From Herbidospora daliensis (GTDB lineage Bacteria > Actinomycetota > Actinomycetes > Streptosporangiales > Streptosporangiaceae): DNA of 64,000 bases. This document shows, in pieces, positions 36,922 through 45,621 of this stretch. The stretch's first letter is position 1; every line of letters starts with the position of its first letter. Both the position numbers and the translations under genes were made by a program. The stretch lies in assembly GCF_001570585.1 (NCBI RefSeq), contig NZ_BBXF01000003.1, positions 903,353 to 967,352 of the forward strand, written 5' to 3'. The notes beneath the pieces were generated by a model. That model was not told the origin of the DNA, did no database searches, and worked only from the letters and a program-made list of their open reading frames with translations.

Positions 36922-37710
36922 ATGCGGGCAACCGAAAAGACCGGCGCGGCGGACGGGCCGGCCACGCGGGGATGGGTGGTCGTGCGGGGCGCCTGGGACG
37001 TGCCCACCCACGCCCAGGCGCTCCGTTTCGCCGCCCGCTTCGGCCGGCCCTCGGCCCGCGACGGCGGCCGGGCCGTCTGGGAGGTCAGGCCGCGGCCACT
37101 CGGGGGCACGTTCTCCCAGCGCAGTGGACCGGTGCCGCTGCACACCGACGCGCAGTACCACCCCGACCCCGAGGACCTGGTCTGCCTGTTCGCGGTCCGC
37201 CCGGCCGCCGACGGCGGCGACTCGCTGCTGCTGCCGGCGACCGGCGCCCTCGCCGCGCTGCGCGCCCACCCCGACGGAGCGCGGGCCGAGGCCGCCCTGC
37301 GGCGGCCGCAGTGGTCGTGGAAGACCCCGGCCGTATTCGCCGGAGGCGAGGCCGCGCCGCCCGCGCCAGTGTTTTCCGGCGACGATCAGGATCTCGCCGT
37401 GCGTTGGCGACCCGACAACCTCATGCCCGCAGGAGAGGGGCGACCCGACAATCTCATGTCCGCTGGGGAGGGGTGGGCCGACGACCTCCTGCCAACCGGG
37501 GAGGCGCGGGCCAACGATTTTGTGCCAGCCGAGGAGGGGCGGGCCGTCGCTGAAGCGTTCACTGAGGCGTTGGCGCGGGCCGATCCCGTTCGGGTACGCC
37601 TGACGCCCGGCGACGTCCTCGTCGTCGACAACCGTTGCGTTCTGCACGGCCGGACCGCGTTCGGGGATCCCCGGCGGCTGATGTTGCGCGTTCGGGTGTG
37701 GTCGCGATGA
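36922..37710 (+). CDS. TauD/TfdA-family Fe(II)/2-oxoglutarate dioxygenase with an expanded loop
   Basis: 262 residues. The facial triad is visible: H-T-D (in L-H-T-D-A-Q-Y-H, about residue 75) and the distal His (V-L-H-G-R-T-A-F), followed by Arg for 2-oxoglutarate. Between them, four in-frame 11-residue repeats (R-P-D-N-L-M-P-A-G-E-G and diverged copies, residues 163-206) expand what is normally one R-W-R-P-D-N-L motif. It should hydroxylate an amino-acid-like substrate. It overlaps the next gene by ATGA and may belong to the NRPS cluster's tailoring set. Confidence 0.87.
   Translation: MRATEKTGAADGPATRGWVVVRGAWDVPTHAQALRFAARFGRPSARDGGRAVWEVRPRPLGGTFSQRSGPVPLHTDAQYHPDPEDLVCLFAVRPAADGGDSLLLPATGALAALRAHPDGARAEAALRRPQWSWKTPAVFAGGEAAPPAPVFSGDDQDLAVRWRPDNLMPAGEGRPDNLMSAGEGWADDLLPTGEARANDFVPAEEGRAVAEAFTEALARADPVRVRLTPGDVLVVDNRCVLHGRTAFGDPRRLMLRVRVWSR
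37408..37539 (+). repeat. 33-bp in-frame tandem repeat, 4 copies, inside the dioxygenase gene
   Basis: Units 1 and 2 (37408-37440, 37441-37473) differ at only five or so positions; units 3 and 4 are diverged. Each encodes 11 residues (RPDNLMPAGEG-type). Unit length keeps the frame. Confidence 0.9.
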
Positions 37711-38666
37711 CGCTGACCCGTGACGACTCGGCCATGTGGGCGTGGGCGGCCGGGCGGGCCGTCGCCGCCAGGGACGTCCCGGCGGCGGGGGCGGAGGCCG
37801 CCGCCTGGACGGTCCGGGGCTGGGCCGAGATCGCCCTGGGCTGCGCCCTGCTGGGGCCGGCGGCCTTCGACGGGCTCGACGCGGTCGTCCAGGCCACCGG
37901 TGTGCGCCACGGCGGCCCGGCGGCCGAGCGGCTGCGCGCCCTGCGGGGCCGGTGCGGGCCGGTGCCGCGCGGCTACCCGGACGCCGCCGACCCCGGCCCG
38001 GTCGGCCCGCCGGGGGAGGAGACCCGGGAGGCCTGCCGGCGGCTGGCCGCCTGGTGCGCGGCCATCCCCGACGCCGGGTTCCCGCGCGGCCGGGTTCGCC
38101 CGGTCCGCGACCCGCTGCGCTGGGGCGAGCGCCACCGGCCAGCCGCCACGCGCGACGTCACGGTCGTCGACGGGTCCCGGTTCGCCGGGCTGGCCTGGCG
38201 CACCTGGATGCGCCTCCCGGGCGAGCGCGGGCTGATCACCGTCGTGGTCGACGGCACCCACCGCGCCCCCGAACCACGCCGGCGGGTCTGGCGGGGTGTG
38301 CACGACGGCGCGCACCTCGACCACCTGGCCGCCTGCGGCGACGAGATCGAGTTCGGCCGGGGGCTGCTGGCGGCCGAGAGCTACGCCATGGCCGTCGAGC
38401 TGGTCGCGCTGGCGGAGACCACCGACCCGGTGGTCCGGCACGTGCTGAAGCAGGGGGTGGGGGAGCGCATCGACCGCATCTCGGGCCACCCGGAGCTCGG
38501 CGGCCTGCCGACGCTGGCCGCGACCTACGTCACGGGGGCGCTCGCGCTGCTGGGGGGCGAAGTGGTGGGCGTACCGGAGGAACTGGCGCAGCCCCTGCGG
38601 GGGCGCTGGGTCAGGGCGACAGCTGGCGCAGCACGATGTCGGCCTTCTCCGGTTCCGGCACGCTGA
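37707..38666 (+). CDS. Hypothetical protein coupled to the dioxygenase
   Basis: 319 residues; the ATG overlaps the dioxygenase stop (ATGA). I do not recognise the family. It is Arg/Ala-rich with a pattern recalling metallopeptidase-like helices: H-D-G-A-H-L-D-H (an HxxxH) followed about 22 residues later by A-A-E-S-Y. That looks like a gluzincin HExxH...E site in which Asp stands for Glu, but this is only a resemblance. Coupling to the dioxygenase implies a shared pathway. Its end overlaps the converging macro-domain gene by 56 bases. Confidence 0.7.
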   Translation: MTLTRDDSAMWAWAAGRAVAARDVPAAGAEAAAWTVRGWAEIALGCALLGPAAFDGLDAVVQATGVRHGGPAAERLRALRGRCGPVPRGYPDAADPGPVGPPGEETREACRRLAAWCAAIPDAGFPRGRVRPVRDPLRWGERHRPAATRDVTVVDGSRFAGLAWRTWMRLPGERGLITVVVDGTHRAPEPRRRVWRGVHDGAHLDHLAACGDEIEFGRGLLAAESYAMAVELVALAETTDPVVRHVLKQGVGERIDRISGHPELGGLPTLAATYVTGALALLGGEVVGVPEELAQPLRGRWVRATAGAARCRPSPVPAR

Positions 38667-39651
38667 GGTGCACCTCCCAGCCCCGGCTGCGGGCCAGGTT
38701 CTCGCAGATGGCCGACCACAACCAGTGCAGCCCCGCCCGCACGGCCAGGTTGCCGTTGCCGGTGCCGATCAGCGGGAAGCAGATCGTGGTCAGCCGGTGG
38801 GTCGCCCGCTCCTCCTCGGCGAGCGCGAACACGCGGTGGACGGCGAGCATGATCGTCGGCGGGGTGACGTCGTGGTGGTGGGTGCCGGGCCGGGGCACCG
38901 CGACGGCCGCGTGGTAGACCCGCCGGACCCCGTTGAACGCCAGCGACCCCGGCCCGGTCGGCGCGACCGTGCCCGGGGCGACGGTGAGCCCGGGGCGGTG
39001 GTGCCGGGCCATCCACTCGTGCAGCTCGCGCTGGATCGTGTCGTCGAGCAGCTCCCCGGCCGGGCCGCGCCGCGAACCGGCCTTCCTGATCGCACCCGAC
39101 ACGCTGGGGGAGAACACCCGGGCCATCTCCAGGTAGACGTTCTCGGGGTTGACCAGCACGTCGACCCCGGAGATCAGCTCAATCGGCCGCACCTGGAGCA
39201 CCGCCCGCCCGCCGCCCGACTCGACCGGGATGCGCGCCCCGACCGCGACCCGGGGCAGCACGTCGGCGCCGTCCTCCCCGCAGAGGGCGAGGATCTGGTC
39301 GGCGACCTGGGCGAGCAGCATGCGCTCCTGGTTCTTCCTGAACCGCTCGACGCTGAGCCGGTAGACGTCGGCGGCCCGTTTGCGCCGCGCCGCCGCCGTC
39401 CAGTCGCGGGTGCCCTGGACGAGCCCGAACGTGTACGCCGCCGCCGACCCGAGGTTGCCCTCGCCGAGCCGTTCGACGGCGTGCCGCACCAGCTTCTCCA
39501 CGGCGGCGACGTGGCCGGCGGCCGGGTGGCGCAGAGCGGCGGCCCGGCGGAGATGCGGCAGGTCGGCGTCCCGGAGCCGGATCAGGCCGCGTTCGCGGAG
39601 GGCGGCCAGATCGCGGACGAGCTCCTGGTGCTCCGGCACGTCGGTCTCCAT
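38611..39651 (-). CDS. Macro-domain-like protein with N-terminal helical domain
   Basis: 346 residues from the ATG opening M-E-T-D-V-P-E-H. Residues 1-130 form a helical region (L-V-R-D-L-A-A-L-R-E-R-G-L) resembling effector-associated modules of actinobacterial signalling proteins. Residues about 150-345 resemble a macro (ADP-ribose-binding) domain: V-L-V-N-P-E-N-V-Y-L opening and F-P-L-I-G-T-G-N-G-N-L loop. The substrate may be ADP-ribose or a related nucleotide. It is divergent from the hydrolase gene (75-bp gap); the role is unknown. Confidence 0.65.
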   Translation of the reverse strand: METDVPEHQELVRDLAALRERGLIRLRDADLPHLRRAAALRHPAAGHVAAVEKLVRHAVERLGEGNLGSAAAYTFGLVQGTRDWTAAARRKRAADVYRLSVERFRKNQERMLLAQVADQILALCGEDGADVLPRVAVGARIPVESGGGRAVLQVRPIELISGVDVLVNPENVYLEMARVFSPSVSGAIRKAGSRRGPAGELLDDTIQRELHEWMARHHRPGLTVAPGTVAPTGPGSLAFNGVRRVYHAAVAVPRPGTHHHDVTPPTIMLAVHRVFALAEEERATHRLTTICFPLIGTGNGNLAVRAGLHWLWSAICENLARSRGWEVHLSVPEPEKADIVLRQLSP

Positions 39652-39726
39652 GGGCTCATTAACGCCTCCGTGACGGGGCAGGGGCAACCGACGGCAGAGA
39701 CCGTACGAGCCCGGGAGGAGCCGCGG

Positions 39727-40611
39727 ATGCGAGCGAGCGCGAAGGCACGGCACCGACGCGTCGACGTCGACGGGATCGAGGTCTTCTACCGGGAGGCCGG
39801 CAGCCCGGACCTGCCGTGCGTGCTGCTGCTGCACGGCTTCCCCAGTTCGTCCCACTGCTTCCGGCGGGTGCTCGCGCCGCTGGCCGGCGTCAGCCGGGTC
39901 GTCGCCCCCGACCTGCCCGGCTTCGGCTTCTCCGCCGCGCCGAAGGTGGACGAGTACGCGTACACCTTCGCCAACCTGGCCGACACCATGGAGCGGTTCC
40001 TGGAGCGGATCGGCGTCGAGGAGTTCTTCGTCTACCTGCACGACTTCGGCGCGCCGGTCGGCTACCACCTCGCGCTGCGGCGTCCCGAGCGGGTCCTGGG
40101 GCTGATCGTGCAGAACGGCAACGCCCACGACGACGGGCTGGGCGAGCAGTGGGACGAGGCCCGCGCCTACTGGGCCGACCCGTCGGAGGAGAACCGGGCG
40201 AAGCTGACCGAGTGGCTGAACTTCGAGGGCACCCGGGGGCAGTACCTCGACGGGCTGCCCGAGCGGCTGCGCGTGCTGCACCCGCCGGAGACCTGGCACC
40301 TCGACTGGGAGCGCATGTCGCGGCCGGGCGACCTCGACGTCCAGTTCCAGCTGTTCCGCGACTACGGCGCGCACGTCGCCCGCTTCGGCGAGCTGAGCGA
40401 CTACCACCGCGCCCACCAGCCGCCGTGCCTGCTGCTGTGGGGCCGCCACGACGCGTTCTTCGACCTGGCCGAGATCATGGGCTACGCCCGCGACCTCGAC
40501 CGGATCGAGATGCACGTCTACGACGCCGGCCACTACCTGCTGGAGACCCACGCCGACGAGAGCGCGGACGCCATCGCCGCGTTCGTCACCGACGTCTCAC
40601 AGGCCCAGTAG
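39727..40611 (+). CDS. Alpha/beta hydrolase, epoxide hydrolase/haloalkane dehalogenase type
   Basis: 294 residues. The oxyanion-hole motif is L-L-H-G-F-P; the nucleophile elbow is L-H-D-F-G-A-P-V-G, with Asp as nucleophile, as in haloalkane dehalogenases and epoxide hydrolases rather than Ser esterases. The acid is in the L-L-W-G-R-H-D region and the His in Y-D-A-G-H-Y-L-L. It should open an epoxide or displace halide through an aspartyl ester. It converges on CysNC with a 15-base overlap. Confidence 0.85.
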   Translation: MRASAKARHRRVDVDGIEVFYREAGSPDLPCVLLLHGFPSSSHCFRRVLAPLAGVSRVVAPDLPGFGFSAAPKVDEYAYTFANLADTMERFLERIGVEEFFVYLHDFGAPVGYHLALRRPERVLGLIVQNGNAHDDGLGEQWDEARAYWADPSEENRAKLTEWLNFEGTRGQYLDGLPERLRVLHPPETWHLDWERMSRPGDLDVQFQLFRDYGAHVARFGELSDYHRAHQPPCLLLWGRHDAFFDLAEIMGYARDLDRIEMHVYDAGHYLLETHADESADAIAAFVTDVSQAQ

Positions 40612-42414
40612 CGCGCACACCGCGTCGGCCGCCTCGTCGGCCGGGCTGGTCCCGTCGACCACCAGGTCGGGGTGGTCGGGCGGCTCGTAGGGCTGGCCGT
40701 GGCCGGTCAGGTTCGGCAGCCGCCCCGCCTTCGCCTCGGCGTAGAGGCCCCTCGGGTCGCGGCGGGCGCACTCCTCGGGCGGGGTGTCGACCCACACCTC
40801 GGTGAAGTCGCCGTCGGCGAACAGGGCGCGGGCCGCCGCCCGGTCGGTGCGGTACGGCGACACCAGCGCCACCACGACGACGAGGCCGGCGTCCACCAGG
40901 ATGCGGGCCACCTCGGCGACGCGGCGCACGTTCTCGGCGCGGCCCTGCGGGGTGAACCCGAGGTCCCTGTTCAGCCCGCCGCGCACGTTCTCGCCGTCGA
41001 GCACGTAGGTGTGCAGGCCCCTGCCGTGCAGCCGCCGCTCCAGCGTGTTGGCGAGCGTCGACTTGCCGGCGCCCGGCAGGCCGGTCAGCCACACCACGCG
41101 GGCGTGCTGGCCCTTGAGCCGCTGCCGGGCCTCGCGGTCGACGGTGTAGGCGTGCGGGGCGACGTTGCGGCCGCGCCGCAGGGCGTGCCGGACCATGCCG
41201 GCGGCGACGGTCTCCTTGGTGACGCGGTCGACGAGCAGCAGGCTGCCGGTGTGCCGCGACTTCCGGTAGGCGTCGAGACGGACGGGCGAGTCGGTGGTCA
41301 GCTCGACGGTGCCGATGTCGTTGAGGTCGAGGGTGCGCGCGGCCAGCTTCTCGCCGCTCACCACGTCGAGCCGGTCGCGCACGGCCGTGACCACGGCGGG
41401 CACGGTACGCCCGCCGACACGCAGCAGGTAGGAGCGGCCGTTGCGCAGGGGTTCCCCGGCGGTCCAGATCAGCGTGACGGAGAAGGCGGTCGCCGGGGAG
41501 GGGCCGTCGCCGGGCGGGGCCAGCAGGTCGCCGCGGCGCACGTCGACGTCGTCGGCCAGCGTCACCGTCACGGCGGTGCCGGGCGCGGCCCGGTCGAGGC
41601 CCGCCCCGCCGGGCGCGAGCAGCCGCTCGATCCTGGACGTCGTGCCACCGGCCCTCACCGGGTCGCCCGGACTGACCGGGCCGCCGAACACGGTGCCCGC
41701 GAAGCCGCGGAAGCCGTCGGCGCGGATGACGTACTGGACCGGCAGCCGGTAGCCCTCGCCGGGAGCGGGGCCCGGTTCCCAGGCGGTCAGCGCCTCCAGC
41801 AGGGTCGGGCCGTCGTACCAGGGGAGGTTCTCGGAGGGCTCGGCGACGTTGTCGCCGCCGAGGGCGCTGGCCGGGATGACGTCGGCCCGCATGCCGAAGC
41901 CGTCGGCCGCCGACCGCACCTCGGCCGCCAGGGTCTCGAACACCGGCCGGTCCCAGCCGGCGGCGTCGAGCTTGTTGACCGCCGCGATGACCGACGGCAC
42001 CCCCATCAGCGCGCAGATCGCCAGGTGGCGGCGGGTCTGCTCGCGCACGCCCTTGGTGGCGTCCACGAGCAGCACCGCGACGTCGGCCGTGGACGCCGCG
42101 ACCGCCATGTTGCGGGTGTACTGCTCGTGGCCGGGCGCGTCGGCGACGATCACCCGGCGGCCCGAGGGCAGGTCCATGAACAGGTGGGCGACGTCGATGG
42201 TGATGCCCTGCTCGTGCTCGGCCTCCAGCCCGTCGGTCAGCAGGGAGTAGTCGACCTCCCCGGCCGCCACGGTGGAGCCGCCGCGCCGGGTCTCGCGGGC
42301 GTAGTCGAGCCGGTCGTCGTCGGCGCCGCCGGTGGCGGCCAGCAGCCTGCCGATGAGGGTGGACTTGCCGTCGTCGACCGAGCCGCACGCCACGACTCTC
42401 AGTACCGCGACCAT
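40597..42414 (-). CDS. cysNC: Bifunctional sulfate adenylyltransferase GTPase subunit / APS kinase
   Basis: 605 residues. The N-terminal ~430 are CysN: G-S-V-D-D-G-K-S-T, D-A-P-G-H-E and N-K-L-D GTPase motifs plus EF-Tu-like beta barrels. The C-terminal ~170 are APS kinase CysC: G-L-P-G-A-G-K-S-T and D-G-E-N-V-R-G-G-L-N. With CysD it makes APS and then PAPS, the sulfuryl donor. The start overlaps the CysD stop by one base (TGATG). A sulfotransferase 1.5 kb away is the likely consumer. Confidence 0.95.
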   Translation of the reverse strand: MVAVLRVVACGSVDDGKSTLIGRLLAATGGADDDRLDYARETRRGGSTVAAGEVDYSLLTDGLEAEHEQGITIDVAHLFMDLPSGRRVIVADAPGHEQYTRNMAVAASTADVAVLLVDATKGVREQTRRHLAICALMGVPSVIAAVNKLDAAGWDRPVFETLAAEVRSAADGFGMRADVIPASALGGDNVAEPSENLPWYDGPTLLEALTAWEPGPAPGEGYRLPVQYVIRADGFRGFAGTVFGGPVSPGDPVRAGGTTSRIERLLAPGGAGLDRAAPGTAVTVTLADDVDVRRGDLLAPPGDGPSPATAFSVTLIWTAGEPLRNGRSYLLRVGGRTVPAVVTAVRDRLDVVSGEKLAARTLDLNDIGTVELTTDSPVRLDAYRKSRHTGSLLLVDRVTKETVAAGMVRHALRRGRNVAPHAYTVDREARQRLKGQHARVVWLTGLPGAGKSTLANTLERRLHGRGLHTYVLDGENVRGGLNRDLGFTPQGRAENVRRVAEVARILVDAGLVVVVALVSPYRTDRAAARALFADGDFTEVWVDTPPEECARRDPRGLYAEAKAGRLPNLTGHGQPYEPPDHPDLVVDGTSPADEAADAVCALLGL

Positions 42415-43307
42415 CAGAAATACCCCTCCGACTTCTTGCTCTCCATGGACGTGCCGCCCTCGCCGTCGATGAGCCGGCCGGCCCGTTCCGACCGGCGGTC
42501 GCGCCGCATCTCGTCGATGACCTCGTCGAGGTTCTCCGCCTTGGACTCCACGGCCGCCGTCAGCGGGTAGCAGCCGAGGGTGCGGAACCTGACCCGGCGC
42601 TCCTGCGGCCGCTCGCCGGGCTCCAGGGGGTAGCGGTCGTCGTCCACCATGATCAGTGCGCCGTCCCGCTCGACGACCGGGCGCGGCGCGGCGAAGTAGA
42701 GCGGCACGACGGGGATGTCCTCGCGCCGGACGTAGCGCCAGACGTCGAGCTCGGTCCAGTTCGACAGCGGGAACACCCGCATCGTCTGGCCGTCGGCGAG
42801 TTCGGTGTTGGCCTGCCACCAGAACTCCGGGCGCTGCGAGCGCGGCTCCCAGCGGTGGCCGGGCTCGCGCAGCGAGAAGACGCGCTCCTTGGCCCGCGAC
42901 CGCTCCTCGTCGCGCCGCGCGCCGCCGATCGCCGCCTCGAACCCGCCATCGTCGAGCGCCCGGCGCAGGGTGAGGGTCTTCTTGATCCGGGTGTACTCGT
43001 GGGCGCCGTGGGTGAACGGGGTGGCCTCGTCGGGGCTGGTGTGCACCCGCAGGTCGAGCCCCAGCCGCTCGGCCGTGGCGTCGCGGAAGGCGATCATCTC
43101 GCGGAACTTCCAGCCGGTGTCGACGTGGATCACGGGGAACGGCATCCGGCCGGGCGCGAACGCCTTCAGCGCCAGGTGCAGCAGCACCGAGGAGTCCTTG
43201 CCGATCGAATAGAGCAGCACCGGCCGCCGGAACGCCCCGGCGACCTCGCGCAGGATGTGCACCGCCTCGGCTTCGAGCATGTCGAGGACGTCGTCTTCTC
43301 CGGCCAT
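42414..43307 (-). CDS. cysD: Sulfate adenylyltransferase small subunit
   Basis: 297 residues from the ATG preceded by GGAGG. It is a PP-loop ATP pyrophosphatase domain (Y-S-I-G-K-D-S-S) with the typical [11 protein letters not shown] and C-terminal E-R-A-G-R-L-I-D motifs. It catalyses ATP + sulfate to APS, driven by CysN GTPase activity. A divergent 70-bp region with the GGAGTAACC-N18-GGTTA motif separates it from the acetyltransferase gene. No reductive assimilation genes (cysH, cysI) are adjacent, pointing to sulfation rather than cysteine supply. Confidence 0.95.
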   Translation of the reverse strand: MAGEDDVLDMLEAEAVHILREVAGAFRRPVLLYSIGKDSSVLLHLALKAFAPGRMPFPVIHVDTGWKFREMIAFRDATAERLGLDLRVHTSPDEATPFTHGAHEYTRIKKTLTLRRALDDGGFEAAIGGARRDEERSRAKERVFSLREPGHRWEPRSQRPEFWWQANTELADGQTMRVFPLSNWTELDVWRYVRREDIPVVPLYFAAPRPVVERDGALIMVDDDRYPLEPGERPQERRVRFRTLGCYPLTAAVESKAENLDEVIDEMRRDRRSERAGRLIDGEGGTSMESKKSEGYF

Positions 43308-43330
43308 GTCCGGACCTCCGGCTTCGGGGT

Positions 43331-43362
43331 GGAGTAACCTGTAAATGGCTTCTGATCGGTTA
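43331..43362. promoter_or_regulatory. Bipartite regulatory motif, copy 1 (cysD / acetyltransferase)
   Basis: GGAGTAACC-N18-GGTTA with the spacer beginning TGTAAAT. The same arrangement recurs at the NRPS promoter. Here it lies 24 bases from the cysD start and 16 from the divergent acetyltransferase start, overlapping the region where transcription of both must begin. Confidence 0.6.
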
Positions 43363-43377
43363 TCTGAAGGAGGCACG

Positions 43378-43944
43378 ATGCGGTCGCTGACCGTGAAAGA
43401 GCTGTCCAAGGAGACCTGGGGCGACTTCGAGTCGGTGCTCGGCGCCAACGGAGGCGCCCGCGGCTGCTGGTGCATGCACTGGCGGTTGTCCATCAAGGAG
43501 TGGACGGAGGGCAAGGGCGAGGGCAACAGGAAGGCGATGAAGCGCCTCGCCGGGCGCGAACCCGTGCCCGGCCTCGTCGTCTACGACGGCGACGCCCCGG
43601 TCGCGTGGTGCTCGCTCGGCCCGCGGTCGGCCTTCCCCCGGCTGGAGCGTTCGCCGCTGCTGAAGGGCCTCGGCGACGAGGAGGTCTGCGCCATCGCGTG
43701 CGTGTACGTCGAGAAGGGACATCGTGGCTCCGGGTTGTTGCCGGGCATCCTGGAAGCGGTCTGCGACTGGGCCTCGGCGGCGGGCTACGCCACCGCCGAG
43801 GGCTACCCGGTCGAACCCCGCGACGGGAGGCGCGCCGGGGCCGACACCGCGATGACGGGCATCGCCGGCGCCTTCCTCGACGCGGGGTTCTCCGAGGTGG
43901 CCCGCCCGCGCGCCGACCGGCCGATCATGCGGCGGAAGGTCTAG
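43378..43944 (+). CDS. GNAT-family N-acetyltransferase
   Basis: 188 residues from the ATG after GAAGGAGG. The acetyl-CoA loop is [11 protein letters not shown]. An N-terminal C-W-C-M-H-W segment is typical of a GNAT subfamily with a conserved Cys/Trp start. The likely role is N-acylation of a small amine or self-resistance; the sequence does not say which. It shares the motif-bearing promoter with cysD and converges on the sulfotransferase with a 20-base overlap. Confidence 0.85.
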   Translation: MRSLTVKELSKETWGDFESVLGANGGARGCWCMHWRLSIKEWTEGKGEGNRKAMKRLAGREPVPGLVVYDGDAPVAWCSLGPRSAFPRLERSPLLKGLGDEEVCAIACVYVEKGHRGSGLLPGILEAVCDWASAAGYATAEGYPVEPRDGRRAGADTAMTGIAGAFLDAGFSEVARPRADRPIMRRKV

Positions 43945-44641
43945 CCCGCGCGAGCGCCTCGTAGTAGGGCCGGTGGTGGTCGGCGACGCGGCGCAGGTGC
44001 GCGCTGGTCGACGGCGTCTCGCGCGCGGCGGGCGCCGTCGCCGCCAGCCCGCTGCTCCCGGCCACCTCGGTGTGCCACCGGGTGGTGCGCCGCCAGCCCG
44101 TCTGCTCGCCCGGATCCCAGCGCATCGCCTCGGGCCGGAACTCCAGCCCGACGTGGGCGCAGTAGGCGCGGACGGTCTCCTCCGGCCGCGCCACCAGGTC
44201 GTCGCCGTCGATCACCAGCGGGGTCTCGCCGGTGGCCGACCGGACGGCCTCGAATATGGCGTGCAGGTACTCGAAGCCGTACTCGTCGAGCGTCGCGTCG
44301 GGGTTCACCGCGTAGTGGGAGGCGACCGCGCCCTCGGGCTCCCGGATCATGAACGTGTTGATCACGTCGGTGAACAGGCGCTCGTCGTCGAACAGCGGCG
44401 TGTACGTGTAGTCGGAGGTGTCCTTGGCGAAGACCCGCCGGCCGGCGGCCCCGAGGCCGAGCATCACGTCGAGCAGCTCGACCGGCGAGGTCACGGTCTG
44501 GCCCGCGAGGGTGAAGCCGCCGTCGTCCTGGAGGGACGAGAACGGCTCGTGGGCCACCTCCAGGTCGCCGCGCTCCATCATGACGCGCAGGAACGCGGTC
44601 GACCGCGACCGGGGCACCGCCCACAACAGGATCGGCTTCAC
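43925..44641 (-). CDS. Sulfotransferase-family protein
   Basis: 238 residues from a GTG that overlaps the reductase stop (GTGA). The PAPS 5'-phosphosulfate loop is visible as P-R-S-R-S-T-A-F-L-R (residues about 10-19) and the 3'-phosphate region as F-M-I-R-E-P-E-G-A-V-A-S-H. It would transfer a sulfuryl group from PAPS to a hydroxyl or amine. It is the third gene of the operon argininosuccinate-synthase-like / aldo-keto reductase / sulfotransferase, beside the PAPS-forming cysD-cysNC pair. Confidence 0.88.
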   Translation of the reverse strand: MKPILLWAVPRSRSTAFLRVMMERGDLEVAHEPFSSLQDDGGFTLAGQTVTSPVELLDVMLGLGAAGRRVFAKDTSDYTYTPLFDDERLFTDVINTFMIREPEGAVASHYAVNPDATLDEYGFEYLHAIFEAVRSATGETPLVIDGDDLVARPEETVRAYCAHVGLEFRPEAMRWDPGEQTGWRRTTRWHTEVAGSSGLAATAPAARETPSTSAHLRRVADHHRPYYEALARARPSAA

Positions 44642-45621
44642 TGCGACCACTCCGTCGGCCGCCGGTCCCAGCGGTGCTCGCGCAGCTCCGCCATCAGCGC
44701 CTCGCTCAGCGGTTCGGCGTCGCTCGCGGCGAGGTTGGCCCGCACGTGGGCGGGCTTGCGCATGCCCGGGATGACCGTGGAGACGTCGGGGTTCTGGAGG
44801 ATGAACCGCAGCGCGAGCTCGGGCAGGGTCATGCCCTCGGGCACGATGCGGGCCAGCCGCTCGGCCCGGTCGACGCTCGGCCCGAGGTTCTCCGGGACGA
44901 AGTAGGTGTTGCGCCAGTCGCCCTCGGGCCAGCGGCTGTCACGGGTCAGCGTGCCGGTGAGGGTGCCCTCGTCGAAGGGCACCCGGGCGACCACCGCGAC
45001 GTCGAGCTCGCGGCAGGCCGGGAACAGCTCGTCTTCCGGGGCCTGGTCGAAGACGTTGTAGATGACCTGGACGGCGTCGATCAGCCCCGTCCGCAGGGTC
45101 TCCAGCACGTTCCAGGGCTCCCAGCGGTTGACGCTGATCCCCACCCCCTCGATCAGGCCGCGTTCGCGCATCTCGGCGACGGTGTCCTGCCACGAGGGGT
45201 CGTGCGCCCAGGCGTCCTCCCAGACGTGGAACTGGAACAGGCCGACCGATTCCGTGCCGAGTCCGTCGAGGCTCCGGTGCAGGTACTCCCACAGGTGGTC
45301 GGGCGGGTAGACGTCGGCCAGCTTGGAGTCGCGGGTGGACGGCCACGCGAGGTCTTTCGGCGGCGGCTTGGTCGCCACGTGGAGACGGCGCTCCGGATGG
45401 CGTTTCAGCAGGCGGCCGAGCATACGTTCGCTCTCGCCGCGCCCGTAGATCCAGGCGGTGTCGAAGTAGTCGCAGCCGAGCCCGACGGCCTCGTCGAGGG
45501 CGGCGTCGCCGGTCGCGTCGTCGGCGCCGGTCCAGCCGCCCTCGCCGCCGGCGATGCCCCACATGCCGTAGCCGACGTCGCCGACCGTCCAGCCGAGCCG
45601 GCCGAAGCGGCGCTCACGCAT
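44638..45621 (-). CDS. Aldo/keto reductase
   Basis: 327 residues with a TIM barrel. Catalytic residues: F-D-T-A-W-I-Y-G (Asp and Tyr), T-K-P-P-P (Lys) and Q-F-H (His). The C-terminal V-I-P-G-M-R-K motif binds NADP(H). It probably reduces an aldehyde or ketone of the pathway; the aldehyde released by the A-T-R synthetase is an attractive but unproven substrate. Its start overlaps the upstream gene by 8 bases. Confidence 0.93.
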   Translation of the reverse strand: MRERRFGRLGWTVGDVGYGMWGIAGGEGGWTGADDATGDAALDEAVGLGCDYFDTAWIYGRGESERMLGRLLKRHPERRLHVATKPPPKDLAWPSTRDSKLADVYPPDHLWEYLHRSLDGLGTESVGLFQFHVWEDAWAHDPSWQDTVAEMRERGLIEGVGISVNRWEPWNVLETLRTGLIDAVQVIYNVFDQAPEDELFPACRELDVAVVARVPFDEGTLTGTLTRDSRWPEGDWRNTYFVPENLGPSVDRAERLARIVPEGMTLPELALRFILQNPDVSTVIPGMRKPAHVRANLAASDAEPLSEALMAELREHRWDRRPTEWSQ

